Position numbers and translations under genes: made by a program
From: Oscillospiraceae bacterium
GTDB lineage: Bacteria; Bacillota; Clostridia; Oscillospirales; Oscillospiraceae
Direction: 5' to 3'
DNA length: 6,310 bases
Assembly (NCBI GenBank): GCA_017438675.1
Contig: JAFRUW010000235.1
Coordinates: forward strand, 1 to 6,310
Notes under the pieces: model-generated
The model's database searches: none
The model's input: only the letters and a program-made list of their open reading frames with translations
What the model was told of the DNA's origin: nothing
Shown: positions 1 through 6,015 of the stretch, in pieces
Layout: the number at the start of each line of letters is the position of its first letter
Numbering within the stretch: position 1 is the first letter of the stretch

Positions 1-1
1 C

Positions 2-478
2 GCCCACGAATACAAGCATTATTCCGGAAGCGGAACGGGCCTCAGATCGCTGGTTGACACATATGTTTATCTCAGACGGTTTGAAGGCGCTTTCCGGGAG
101 GATTATATTGCAGATGAATGTGAAAACCTGGGTATTTCAGAGTTTGAAAAGCGGAACCGAAGCCTTTCGATGAAGCTTTTCGGCGGAGAACCCCTGACGG
201 AGACTGACCGTGAGATGCTGGATTATATTTTGTTTTCCGGGACTTTCGGTACGAAGTCAAACCGCGAAAAGAATCTGCTTATAAAAAAGGGCCGCCCGGG
301 TTATCTGGTTTACAGAGCGTTCCCGCCCTACAGATCCATGGCACGGAGGTTCCCTGTTTTGAACTCTGCGCCCGTTCTTTTGCCGGTGTTCTGGATCGTT
401 AGGATATTCAGAGCGTTCATCAAGAATCCCGCCGAAATGATGCGCCGTATAAAAGGCGCCTTTAAGAATAAAAAATAA
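2..478 (+). CDS. Nucleotidyltransferase family protein, C-terminal part (5' truncated by window)
   Basis: The frame is open from base 2 to the TAA at 476-478, giving 158 residues with the N-terminus outside the window. The fragment reads like the C-terminal half of the uncharacterised nucleotidyltransferase family (PF14907-like): it opens with an HEYKHY stretch, then GTGLRSLVDTYVYL (residues 11-24), a KLFGGEPLT segment near residue 58, and a FPPY ... FPVL ... LLPVFW segment (about 107-131) followed by a basic tail ending in KNKK. The catalytic nucleotidyltransferase motif would be upstream and cannot be checked. These proteins are often found near cell-surface polysaccharide genes, but nothing here shows the substrate. 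An internal ATG at 170 has no good ribosome binding site and lies inside conserved sequence, so it is not the start. Family assignment is from recalled sequence pattern; function is unknown. Confidence 0.75.
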   Translation, partial: AHEYKHYSGSGTGLRSLVDTYVYLRRFEGAFREDYIADECENLGISEFEKRNRSLSMKLFGGEPLTETDREMLDYILFSGTFGTKSNREKNLLIKKGRPGYLVYRAFPPYRSMARRFPVLNSAPVLLPVFWIVRIFRAFIKNPAEMMRRIKGAFKNKK

Positions 479-516
479 GGGGCTGCAGCGAAATACAAAA
501 ACGCTGCAGCTCCTTT
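479..516. terminator. Hairpin terminator between convergent genes, probably bidirectional
   Basis: Bases 479-490 (GGGGCTGCAGCG) pair with 502-513 (CGCTGCAGCTCC) around an 11-nt A-rich loop; nine inner pairs are perfect, then a G-U wobble and two G-C pairs in the plus-strand RNA. On the plus strand only a short TTT follows. On the minus strand the stem is followed by TTATTTTTTATT, a much better U-tract, which lies over the last codons and stop of the upstream plus-strand gene. It sits 50 nt past the minus-strand stop at 563. It is therefore likely to end the minus-strand transcript well and the plus-strand transcript at least partly. Confidence 0.8.
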
Positions 517-562
517 AATCTGTTGCGGTATTCAGTTTCCGCCGGATATAGCAGCAGGGCGG

Positions 563-895
563 TCATTCCGCGATACGGACCATTTTGCGATCTCCGGGGA
601 TGAACCGGATGCGGACTCTCTGTCCCTCGGCATAGGGCACGTATCCCGTAAGAGCCATGGGGCTTTCAACAAGCTCCCCGGTATCGTCCCTGTATTCGAC
701 ATAGGTCGTAAAGGAGGACGATGCGGTTTCGGGGTCCCAGTGCTCTTCGATCCGGGAGACAACGGCGTCGGTTTCGATCCCTTCCCGGTCAATCTTCTTT
801 GCTTTTTTAAGAGTAATGTACGCCTTTAATGCAAAGATTCCGACAAAAACAAACCCGATGATCCACGAAAAGTTTTTTGTTAAAAATTCTTTCAT
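563..895 (-). CDS. Small single-pass membrane protein, DUF3592-like
   Basis: The gene encodes 110 residues. A hydrophobic segment at about residues 10-29 (WIIGFVFVGIFALKAYI) forms one predicted N-terminal membrane helix, followed by a basic stretch (LKKAKKIDR). The rest is a small beta-rich domain: TDAVVSRIEEHW near 42, TTYVEYRDDTGE near 63, and a closing GQRVRIRFIPGDRKMVRI, which matches the usual pattern of DUF3592-type proteins (variable-identity extracytoplasmic or membrane-associated domain of unknown function). The start at 895 is chosen over the in-frame ATG at 928 because an AGGAGGA at 901-907 lies 5 nt upstream of it. It is 114 nt downstream of the YbaK-like gene on the same strand; I see no convincing promoter in that gap, so read-through from the upstream gene is possible. 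Function is unknown. Confidence 0.75.
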   Translation of the reverse strand: MKEFLTKNFSWIIGFVFVGIFALKAYITLKKAKKIDREGIETDAVVSRIEEHWDPETASSSFTTYVEYRDDTGELVESPMALTGYVPYAEGQRVRIRFIPGDRKMVRIAE

Positions 896-900
896 TGTAT

Positions 901-907
901 TCCTCCT
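901..907 (-). promoter_or_regulatory. Ribosome binding site that fixes the start of the DUF3592-like gene
   Basis: The minus strand reads AGGAGGA followed by ATACA and then ATG at 895. This perfect Shine-Dalgarno sequence falls within the longer open frame that begins at 928, so the longer start is unlikely and the protein is 110, not 121, residues. Confidence 0.8.
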
Positions 908-1009
908 GTTAATGAGTCCTTCCTGCAATCAGTTTTGTTCCGGAGCGGACCGCAGGGCAGGGGCCTTACCGATGACGTGTGGGCGCTGCCCGGCAAAACC
1001 TTTCGAACG

Positions 1010-1483
1010 TCAGACAATCCAGTTTTTGCAGACGTCTACCCAGGAATCAAAGCCCGAGTACTTTTCCAGCTCAGGTATCGTCAGCTCAATGGCGCTGTTG
1101 CTGCTTCCGCAGGCGGGGAAAACCGTTGTAAACCGCTTGAGTGACTCATCAAGACAGACGGTCACGCCTTCGTTTATGCCGAAGGGACAGACTCCGCCCA
1201 CCGCGTGGCCGATCATGGCTTCCGCCTCGTCGGGGGTGAGCATTTTCGCCTTTGCCCCGAACCGCGCCTTGTACTTTGCATTGTCGATCTTGGCGTCACC
1301 TGCCGTGACGATGAGTATGGGACGTCCGTTTACAAGAAACGACAGAGTCTTGGCAATGCGGCATGGTTCGCAGCCAAGTGCCTGCGCTGCCAGCTCCACT
1401 GTGGCGCTGGACATATCGAGTTCCATTACCCGATCGGCAATCCCGAATCCAGAGAAGTACTCCCTTACTCTTTCAATAGCCAT
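1010..1483 (-). CDS. YbaK/EbsC family aminoacyl-tRNA deacylase (Cys-tRNA(Pro)/Ala-tRNA(Pro) editing type)
   Basis: The 157-residue product has the full length and pattern of stand-alone YbaK/ProX-type editing domains (PF04073), cytosolic enzymes that hydrolyse mischarged tRNA, commonly tRNA(Pro) carrying Cys or Ala. Visible hallmarks are the ELAAQALGCEPCRIAKTL segment, whose Lys45 corresponds to the conserved catalytic-pocket lysine; ILIVTAGDAKID (56-67); the KMLTPDEAEAMIGHAVGGVCPFG stretch, with the G-G-V-x-P-F-G loop at 96-102; and a C-terminal FPACGSSNSAIELT segment with the typical substrate-pocket glycine-serine run. The start at 1483 is preceded by GGGAG about 8 nt upstream. Which mischarged tRNA it edits cannot be told from sequence by eye. 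It is divergent from the sugar operon and probably functionally unrelated to it. Confidence 0.92.
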   Translation of the reverse strand: MAIERVREYFSGFGIADRVMELDMSSATVELAAQALGCEPCRIAKTLSFLVNGRPILIVTAGDAKIDNAKYKARFGAKAKMLTPDEAEAMIGHAVGGVCPFGINEGVTVCLDESLKRFTTVFPACGSSNSAIELTIPELEKYSGFDSWVDVCKNWIV

Positions 1484-1501
1484 AACGATCTCCCGTAAAA
1501 C

Positions 1502-1517
1502 AGTATGTAATCATACT
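1502..1517. repeat. Short inverted repeat AGTATG-4-CATACT, possible operator
   Basis: Perfect 6-bp arms (1502-1507 and 1512-1517) flank TAAT. It overlaps the candidate -10 of the YbaK-like gene and lies about 90 bp upstream of the -35 of the sugar-operon promoter. It could be a regulator half-site pair or just AT-rich chance; there is no second copy in the window to support it. Confidence 0.3.
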
Positions 1518-1541
1518 ACATCATCCGTTCAACAAAATCAA
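1513..1541 (-). promoter_or_regulatory. Possible promoter for the YbaK-like gene
   Basis: On the minus strand, TTGATT (1536-1541) and TAGTAT (1513-1518) are separated by 17 nt, each matching four of six consensus positions. The location, about 30 bp upstream of the start at 1483, is right, but other pairings in this AT-rich stretch are nearly as good. Low confidence in the exact boxes. Confidence 0.3.
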
Positions 1542-1558
1542 ACAGTTTTTCTCGGGGC

Positions 1559-1574
1559 AAGGGAAATTTTCCTT
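1559..1574. repeat. Near-perfect 16-bp palindrome around AAATTT, possible operator
   Basis: The sequence AAGGGAAATTTTCCTT is symmetric except for one G/T pair on either side of the AAATTT core. It lies 30 bp upstream of the -35 box of the operon promoter, a position suited to an activator. No regulator family is recognised from the sequence. Confidence 0.25.
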
Positions 1575-1603
1575 TTCTTCCAATGAACATAGTCGGTTCT
1601 GAG

Positions 1604-1632
1604 TTGACGGTGAAAGGGAATGGGGATATACT
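1604..1632 (+). promoter_or_regulatory. Sigma-A/sigma-70 promoter of the sugar operon
   Basis: TTGACG (1604-1609) and TATACT (1627-1632) are separated by exactly 17 nt, each matching five of six consensus bases. Transcription would start near 1639, leaving a leader of roughly 57 nt before the ATG at 1696. No obvious terminator-type attenuator is seen in the leader. A promoter this close to consensus suggests that control, if any, is by repression or carbon-catabolite control rather than by strict need for an activator. Confidence 0.8.
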
Positions 1633-1695
1633 ATATAAAAGCAAACAAAGCATGCCGGAGACAGAGTATTAATTCGAATAACAGGAGATAAAAAT

Positions 1696-2379
1696 ATGCA
1701 GTTCACAGTTAAAGAGGTCGCCGCAATGGTGGACCACACCAATCTGAAGGCCTATGCCACAAAAGCGGATTTTGAAAAGCTTTGCAATGAGGCTGTGGAG
1801 TACGGTTTCAAGTCCGTGGCGATAAACACTTATCCCGTGAAGCTCTGCAGGGGGCTGCTTGCCGGGTCGGAGGTCCTGACCGGCGCCGCCATCAGCTTCC
1901 CCCTGGGGCAGACCACAATTGAGACTAAGGTCGCGGAGGCGGAGAACGCCATCAAGGACGGCTGTCAGGAGTTCGACTACGTGCTGAACGTGGGGAAGCT
2001 CAGAGAGCACGATTACGGCTACATCGAGGAAGAAATGAGCCGAATGACCGCGGCGGCAAGGAAGGCGGGCATCTGCTGCAAGGTCATCTTTGAGACCTGC
2101 TATCTCACCGATGAGGAGATCATCGAGGCGGCAAAGATAGCGTCACGGGTAAAGCCCAATTTCGTCAAGACAAGCACGGGCTTCGGCACGGCAGGCGCGA
2201 AGCCGGAGCATGTGGCCCTTATGAGGAAGTACGCCGGGCCTGACGTGGAAGTGAAGGCCGCGGGGGGCATAAGAAGCTGGGAGGCGGCAAAAGCCATGAT
2301 CGAGGCGGGAGCGACACGCCTCGGCACATCCAGCGGCATTAAGATCATCGAGGAGATGAAGGCCGCGGGGCTGGAATAA
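1696..2379 (+). CDS. deoC: Deoxyribose-phosphate aldolase (DeoC/DERA) family, class I aldolase
   Basis: The 227-residue protein is a full-length cytosolic TIM-barrel class I aldolase. Canonical members split 2-deoxy-D-ribose 5-phosphate into glyceraldehyde 3-phosphate and acetaldehyde. Visible motifs: VDHTNLK (12-18), GAAISFPLG (63-71), the catalytic aspartate D94 in EFDYVLNVGKL, the Schiff-base lysine K158 in FVKTSTGFGTAGA, the second conserved lysine K187 in VKAAGGIR, and the phosphate-binding LGTSSG (209-214). AGGAG at 1683-1687 is 8 nt before the ATG. It is the first gene of the operon and is followed by two dehydrogenases, a sugar kinase and an isomerase-like gene, not by phosphopentomutase or nucleoside phosphorylase genes. 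The segment SVAINTYPVKL (40-50) differs from the usual VCVNP-type sequence, with Ala42 where most family members have Cys. Membership is certain; the natural substrate may not be deoxyribose phosphate. Confidence 0.93.
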   Translation: MQFTVKEVAAMVDHTNLKAYATKADFEKLCNEAVEYGFKSVAINTYPVKLCRGLLAGSEVLTGAAISFPLGQTTIETKVAEAENAIKDGCQEFDYVLNVGKLREHDYGYIEEEMSRMTAAARKAGICCKVIFETCYLTDEEIIEAAKIASRVKPNFVKTSTGFGTAGAKPEHVALMRKYAGPDVEVKAAGGIRSWEAAKAMIEAGATRLGTSSGIKIIEEMKAAGLE

Positions 2380-2389
2380 GGAGACAGAT

Positions 2390-3448
2390 ATGGAAAAGGT
2401 CAGAGTATGCCTCATCGGCTGCGGCAGAGCGGGGATGATCCACGCCAGAGGCTATGCGGGGAGCATCAGGGAGGCGGAGCTTATTGCCCTCTGCGATCCT
2501 TTTGAGGATAATCTCAGAGCCGCGGCAAGTGAGCTCAGCGTAAAGTATACATACACCGACTACCGGGAGGTTATGGCGAATCCGGAGATCGACGCCGTCG
2601 TTGTCGTTACCCCCACCCAGTTCCACAGGGAGGTCGTCAACGCCGCGGCAAAGGCAAAAAAGCACGTTTTCTGCGAAAAGCCCATGGCATCCACCGCCGA
2701 AGAGTGCGACGAGATGATCGCGGCCTGCCGGGCAAACGGCGTAAAGCTCCAGCTCGGCTTTATGCGCCGGTTCGACAGGAACTTCCGCCGCGGCAAAGAG
2801 CTTCTCGATTCCGGGGCGGTGGGTCAGGTCACCCTGATAAAATCCAATACCTACGGCCCGAGTCACCCAAAAGAGTGGATGTACGACGTGCGGAGGAATT
2901 ACGGCCCCATCGGTGAAGTCAACAGTCACGACTTTGACACTCTGCGCTGGTACGCCGGCAGTGAGGTGAGGATGATTCACGCCGTGGGGCACAATTTCAG
3001 AAGCCCCGAGGTCGCTGACCGCTATCCCGATTATTACGATACCTGCTCCGTTCTTCTGGAGTTTGAAAACGGCGTTGTGGGCTCCATCACCGGCGCCCAG
3101 TACGTCACCTACGGCTACGACTCCCGGGCGGAGATCCTCGGCACCGACGGTATCATAAAGGTGGGCGCTCAGGAGACGAACTCGGTGCAGGCGGTGACCC
3201 GGGACGGGAAAATCACAGCCGACTCCGTGGATTCCTGGCGCACGCTGTTTCGTGATGCTTACGTGGAGGAGGATCGGGCCTTCATCCGCAGCATAATCAA
3301 TGACACGGAGCCGGAGGTGACGGGTCACGACGGCAAGATGGCCCTTGTTCTGGTGCAGGAGGGGCTGCGCTCAATTCTGGAAAAGCGGCCGATAATGATA
3401 AATAACGACCGGGAGGGGGACGATGATGAAAGCGATACAGCTTCTTGA
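2390..3448 (+). CDS. Gfo/Idh/MocA family NAD(P)-dependent oxidoreductase (inositol/sugar dehydrogenase-like)
   Basis: The 352-residue protein has the usual family length and layout. An N-terminal Rossmann domain carries IGCGRAG (9-15) and an acidic residue D36 after the second strand (LIALCDP), which favours NAD over NADP. The EKP motif with catalytic Lys97 follows (FCEKPM, 94-99), then the C-terminal alpha/beta substrate domain. The family's D-x-x-x-H-x-x-D-x-x-R-W signature appears as EVNSHDFDTLRW (176-187), so the catalytic His is H180 but the preceding Asp is replaced by Glu176. Family members oxidise or reduce hydroxyl/keto groups on sugars, inositols or sugar acids. AAGGAG overlaps the deoC stop codon and lies 6 nt before the ATG; the 3' end overlaps the next gene by 26 nt, indicating translational coupling. 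The acidic tail (REGDDDES) arises from that overlap. Substrate unknown. Confidence 0.92.
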   Translation: MEKVRVCLIGCGRAGMIHARGYAGSIREAELIALCDPFEDNLRAAASELSVKYTYTDYREVMANPEIDAVVVVTPTQFHREVVNAAAKAKKHVFCEKPMASTAEECDEMIAACRANGVKLQLGFMRRFDRNFRRGKELLDSGAVGQVTLIKSNTYGPSHPKEWMYDVRRNYGPIGEVNSHDFDTLRWYAGSEVRMIHAVGHNFRSPEVADRYPDYYDTCSVLLEFENGVVGSITGAQYVTYGYDSRAEILGTDGIIKVGAQETNSVQAVTRDGKITADSVDSWRTLFRDAYVEEDRAFIRSIINDTEPEVTGHDGKMALVLVQEGLRSILEKRPIMINNDREGDDDESDTAS

Positions 3449-4466
3449 GAAAGACAGAATCGAACTCAGGGATGTGCCTGTCCCGGAGATCGGACCCGAT
3501 GAAATGCTTATCCGGGTCCGGGCAGCGTCTATTTGCGGCACCGATGTCCGCATGTGGAAAAACGGCTATAAGAACGTTTCACCGGAGAATCCCCTGACCA
3601 TGGGCCATGAGTTTGCCGGGGACATTGCGAAGCTGGGCGGGAATGTCACCGGATACAGTGTGGGTCAGCGGGTGGCGGTGGCGCCGAACTACGGCTGCGG
3701 CACCTGCGATCTCTGCGCCTCCGGCAACACGCACCTGTGCGAGACCTACGATGCCTTCGGCGTCACGGTGGACGGGGGCTTCGCGGAGTATGTGAAGATA
3801 CCCGCCGCCGCCATACGGCAGGGAAATATCTCCCCCATGGACGACGACATTACATATCAGGAGGCGGCGCTTCTGGAACCTCTGTCCTGCGTATATAACG
3901 GGCAGCTTCTTATCGGCGTCCGCCCCGGCGACGACGTGCTGGTCATCGGTCTCGGCCCTATCGGGCTTATGCATATCATGACGGCAAAGCTCTTCGGAGC
4001 GGGAAAGATATTCGTAAACGATCTGTCCAAAGAGCGGACGGACAAGGCAGCGGAGCTGTTCCCCGACGTCATTCCCATCTGCGGCGATGTAAAGAAGGGA
4101 CTGGCGGCCTGCGGGCAGAAGGGTGTGGACCTCTGCATCATTGCCGCTCCCGCGCCCACGGCTCAGGCGGAGTCACCGGAGTACATGAATATGAACGGCA
4201 GACTGCTGTTTTTCGGGGGACTTCCCAAGGGACGGGAGATAGTCCCCATAAACACGAACCTCATCCATTACAGGCAGCTTCGCATACAGGGCTGCACCAA
4301 GCAGAGCATTTCCGAGTACAGGATCTGCGAAAAGCTGGTAAACGACAAGCGCATACCTCTCGGCCTTATCATGTCCGACACTTACGCTCCCGAGGAATTT
4401 GAAACCGCTTTCGCAAACGCGGCGGCGGCAAAGGGACTTAAGCACGTATTCGTTTTTGAGGAATAA
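3423..4466 (+). CDS. Zinc-dependent medium-chain alcohol/polyol dehydrogenase
   Basis: The 347-residue protein belongs to the zinc MDR superfamily (sorbitol/threonine dehydrogenase-like), oxidising a secondary alcohol with NAD(H) in the cytosol. Catalytic zinc ligands are visible as C38 (SICGTD), H62-E63 (MGHEFAG) and E152 (LLEPLSC). The structural zinc site is C92, C95, C98 and C106 (CGTCDLC ... HLC). The Rossmann fold shows GLGPIG (176-181) and an acidic D200 at the end of the next strand (FVND), which points to NAD. Two adjacent ATGs at 3423 and 3426 both follow the AGGGGG at 3414-3419; the family normally starts MKA, so 3426 may be the real start. It overlaps the upstream gene by 26 nt and ends 4 nt before the kinase. 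The operon context fits a polyol or keto-sugar substrate, which is not identifiable here. Confidence 0.94.
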   Translation: MMKAIQLLEKDRIELRDVPVPEIGPDEMLIRVRAASICGTDVRMWKNGYKNVSPENPLTMGHEFAGDIAKLGGNVTGYSVGQRVAVAPNYGCGTCDLCASGNTHLCETYDAFGVTVDGGFAEYVKIPAAAIRQGNISPMDDDITYQEAALLEPLSCVYNGQLLIGVRPGDDVLVIGLGPIGLMHIMTAKLFGAGKIFVNDLSKERTDKAAELFPDVIPICGDVKKGLAACGQKGVDLCIIAAPAPTAQAESPEYMNMNGRLLFFGGLPKGREIVPINTNLIHYRQLRIQGCTKQSISEYRICEKLVNDKRIPLGLIMSDTYAPEEFETAFANAAAAKGLKHVFVFEE

Positions 4467-4470
4467 AACC

Positions 4471-6000
4471 ATGAAAAAAGAACTGTTTATGGCTGTTGAC
4501 CTGGGAACAAGCTTTATAAAGACCGGCGTCTACGACCTCGACGGCTGCTGCATTGCCGTGGTGAAGGAAGCAGTGAAAAGCGAGCAGCCCGCCCCGGATG
4601 TGTTTATCCAGCACGGGGAGGACATATACGATTCCGTTCTGCGCTGTCTCCGTAAGGCGGCGGAGCAGACAGGTGACATGGCCTCCGATATCGAGGCCAT
4701 AGCCTTCACCGGTCAGATGGCGGGGTTCATGGGCGTGGGAGAAAAATGGGAGGACGTGACCGGCTGGTCCTGCTCCATCGACACCAGGTACACGCCCTAC
4801 GCGAAGCGCCAGACGGCTGAGTACGCCGAGGATTTCCTCATGATTTCCGGCACCAACAGCCCCCTGTTTTCCGCGAAATACGATTGGTTTTGCGGGGAGT
4901 TCCCGGAGGAGGCAAAGCGTATACGCAAGTATCTGATGCTGAACGGCTATGTCATCGGAAAGCTGGGCGCAATGTCTCTTGAGGAAGCGGTAATAGACGG
5001 GTCGCTCCTTACATGGACAGGACTTGCCGACGTGAAGGGTCGGAAATGGTCGGAAAAGATATGCGGCGAGCTGGGTATACCGTCAGGGTATCTGCCAAGG
5101 ATCGTCTCCTCTTCCGATGTCGTTGCCCGCCTGTCACCGGAAGCTGCCGGGCTCACTGGGCTGAGATCCGGTATCCCATTGGTGGCAGGAGCGGGGGACA
5201 AGATCGCCGGCTGTGTAGGCGCGGGGAACCTCAAATACGGCGGCATGCTGTTTGAGGCGGCGTCCTTCGGCGCGGTGAGCTGTATGGTGGATGACTTCCG
5301 GCCCGACCGGGATGTGCGCCATTTCGACATTCTGAACGGCGCAGAGCCCGGCGACCTTTACGCTCACTATTATATGCCCGGCTCCGGCATCACACAGGAG
5401 TGGTTTATAAACCGGTTTTACCGCCGGGAGGGAGAAGACCTCGGCTCGGCCTACAGGCGCATGGACGACGCTGTAGGCGAAATAAGCCCCGGCAGCGACG
5501 GACTGGTTGCTGTGGGTATGCTGGGGGGCACGGTGATGCCATTTGACGGCGATCTCCGCGGCGTGTTTTTGGGCCATAGCTGGTCCCACCGGCCGGAGCA
5601 CTTTTACAGGGCGCTGACTGAGAGCTTCGCCTTCGCCCTGTCCACAGCCATCGACAGGATCGACGATCTCTATCCGGAGTACCGTGACCGTGAGAAGATA
5701 CGGGTCATCGGCGGGGGCGTTCACTCGCCGAACAGCATTCAGATCTACGCCGACGTGATCGGTAAAGCCATGGAAACGGTCAGCCGGGACGACGCCGCGC
5801 TGTGGGGAGCGTGTATCTTGGCTGCGAAGGGCGTGGGACTGGTGGACGACGTTGCGGCGTTTTCCGACAGGCACGTTGTTCCTCAGCGGCTGTTCATCCC
5901 CGACAGGCGAAACGGGGATATATATTCCAAACTTAAAGAACAGTACAATCACTATTCAACGGCGCTGTCGCCGCTCTGCCGGGACAGGCTGAATAAATAA
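4471..6000 (+). CDS. FGGY-family carbohydrate kinase (xylulokinase-like, substrate unknown)
   Basis: The 509-residue protein has normal length for FGGY kinases, which phosphorylate ketoses or polyols with ATP. The N-terminal domain has the phosphate-1 motif AVDLGTSFIKTGVYD (8-22, Asp10), GQMAG at 81-85 where xylulokinases have GQMHG, and IDTR (103-106). The C-terminal domain carries GAGDKIAG (240-247) with catalytic-base candidate D243, and the adenosine motif GGGVHSPNSIQIYADVIG (414-431) followed by ALWGA. The expected Gly-Thr of the phosphate-2 loop is not evident; the region reads FEAASFGAVS (261-270). The start at 4471 is supported by GAGGA at 4458-4462, 8 nt upstream and overlapping the end of the dehydrogenase gene; an in-frame ATG at 4399 lies well inside that gene and has no such site. 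The 15-nt gap to the isomerase-like gene suggests kinase and isomerase act in sequence. Confidence 0.92.
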   Translation: MKKELFMAVDLGTSFIKTGVYDLDGCCIAVVKEAVKSEQPAPDVFIQHGEDIYDSVLRCLRKAAEQTGDMASDIEAIAFTGQMAGFMGVGEKWEDVTGWSCSIDTRYTPYAKRQTAEYAEDFLMISGTNSPLFSAKYDWFCGEFPEEAKRIRKYLMLNGYVIGKLGAMSLEEAVIDGSLLTWTGLADVKGRKWSEKICGELGIPSGYLPRIVSSSDVVARLSPEAAGLTGLRSGIPLVAGAGDKIAGCVGAGNLKYGGMLFEAASFGAVSCMVDDFRPDRDVRHFDILNGAEPGDLYAHYYMPGSGITQEWFINRFYRREGEDLGSAYRRMDDAVGEISPGSDGLVAVGMLGGTVMPFDGDLRGVFLGHSWSHRPEHFYRALTESFAFALSTAIDRIDDLYPEYRDREKIRVIGGGVHSPNSIQIYADVIGKAMETVSRDDAALWGACILAAKGVGLVDDVAAFSDRHVVPQRLFIPDRRNGDIYSKLKEQYNHYSTALSPLCRDRLNK

Positions 6001-6015
6001 AGGGAGGAAAGAATA

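Noticed and set aside
452..463. Perfect 12-bp palindrome AAAGGCGCCTTT
   Set aside because: It lies in coding sequence (codons for K-G-A-F), with no loop or U-tract, and is most likely chance.
955..991. GGGCAG ... CTGCCC pairing between the two minus-strand genes as a terminator
   Set aside because: The stem is only 6 bp with a 25-nt loop and no following U-tract on the minus strand.
816..1586. Long plus-strand open frame of 256 codons
   Set aside because: It is antisense to the DUF3592-like and YbaK-like genes, has no ribosome binding site at its start and shows no recognisable domain; the minus-strand proteins have clear family motifs.
1611..1626. Possible CcpA-type cre site (TGAAAG start) in the promoter spacer
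   Set aside because: Only the left half resembles a cre site; the central CG and the right half are absent.
2345..3328. Minus-strand open frame of 327 codons opposite the Gfo/Idh/MocA gene
   Set aside because: A G+C-rich shadow frame with low-complexity composition and no motif; the plus-strand gene shows EKP and nucleotide-binding signatures and operon spacing.
4399..4470. 24-residue N-terminal extension of the kinase
   Set aside because: It would overlap the dehydrogenase gene by 68 nt and lacks a ribosome binding site; the ATG at 4471 has one and leads straight into the conserved phosphate-1 motif.
5134..5952. Minus-strand open frame of 272 codons opposite the kinase gene
   Set aside because: It lies wholly within the kinase reading frame on the opposite strand and has no recognisable domain or start signal.
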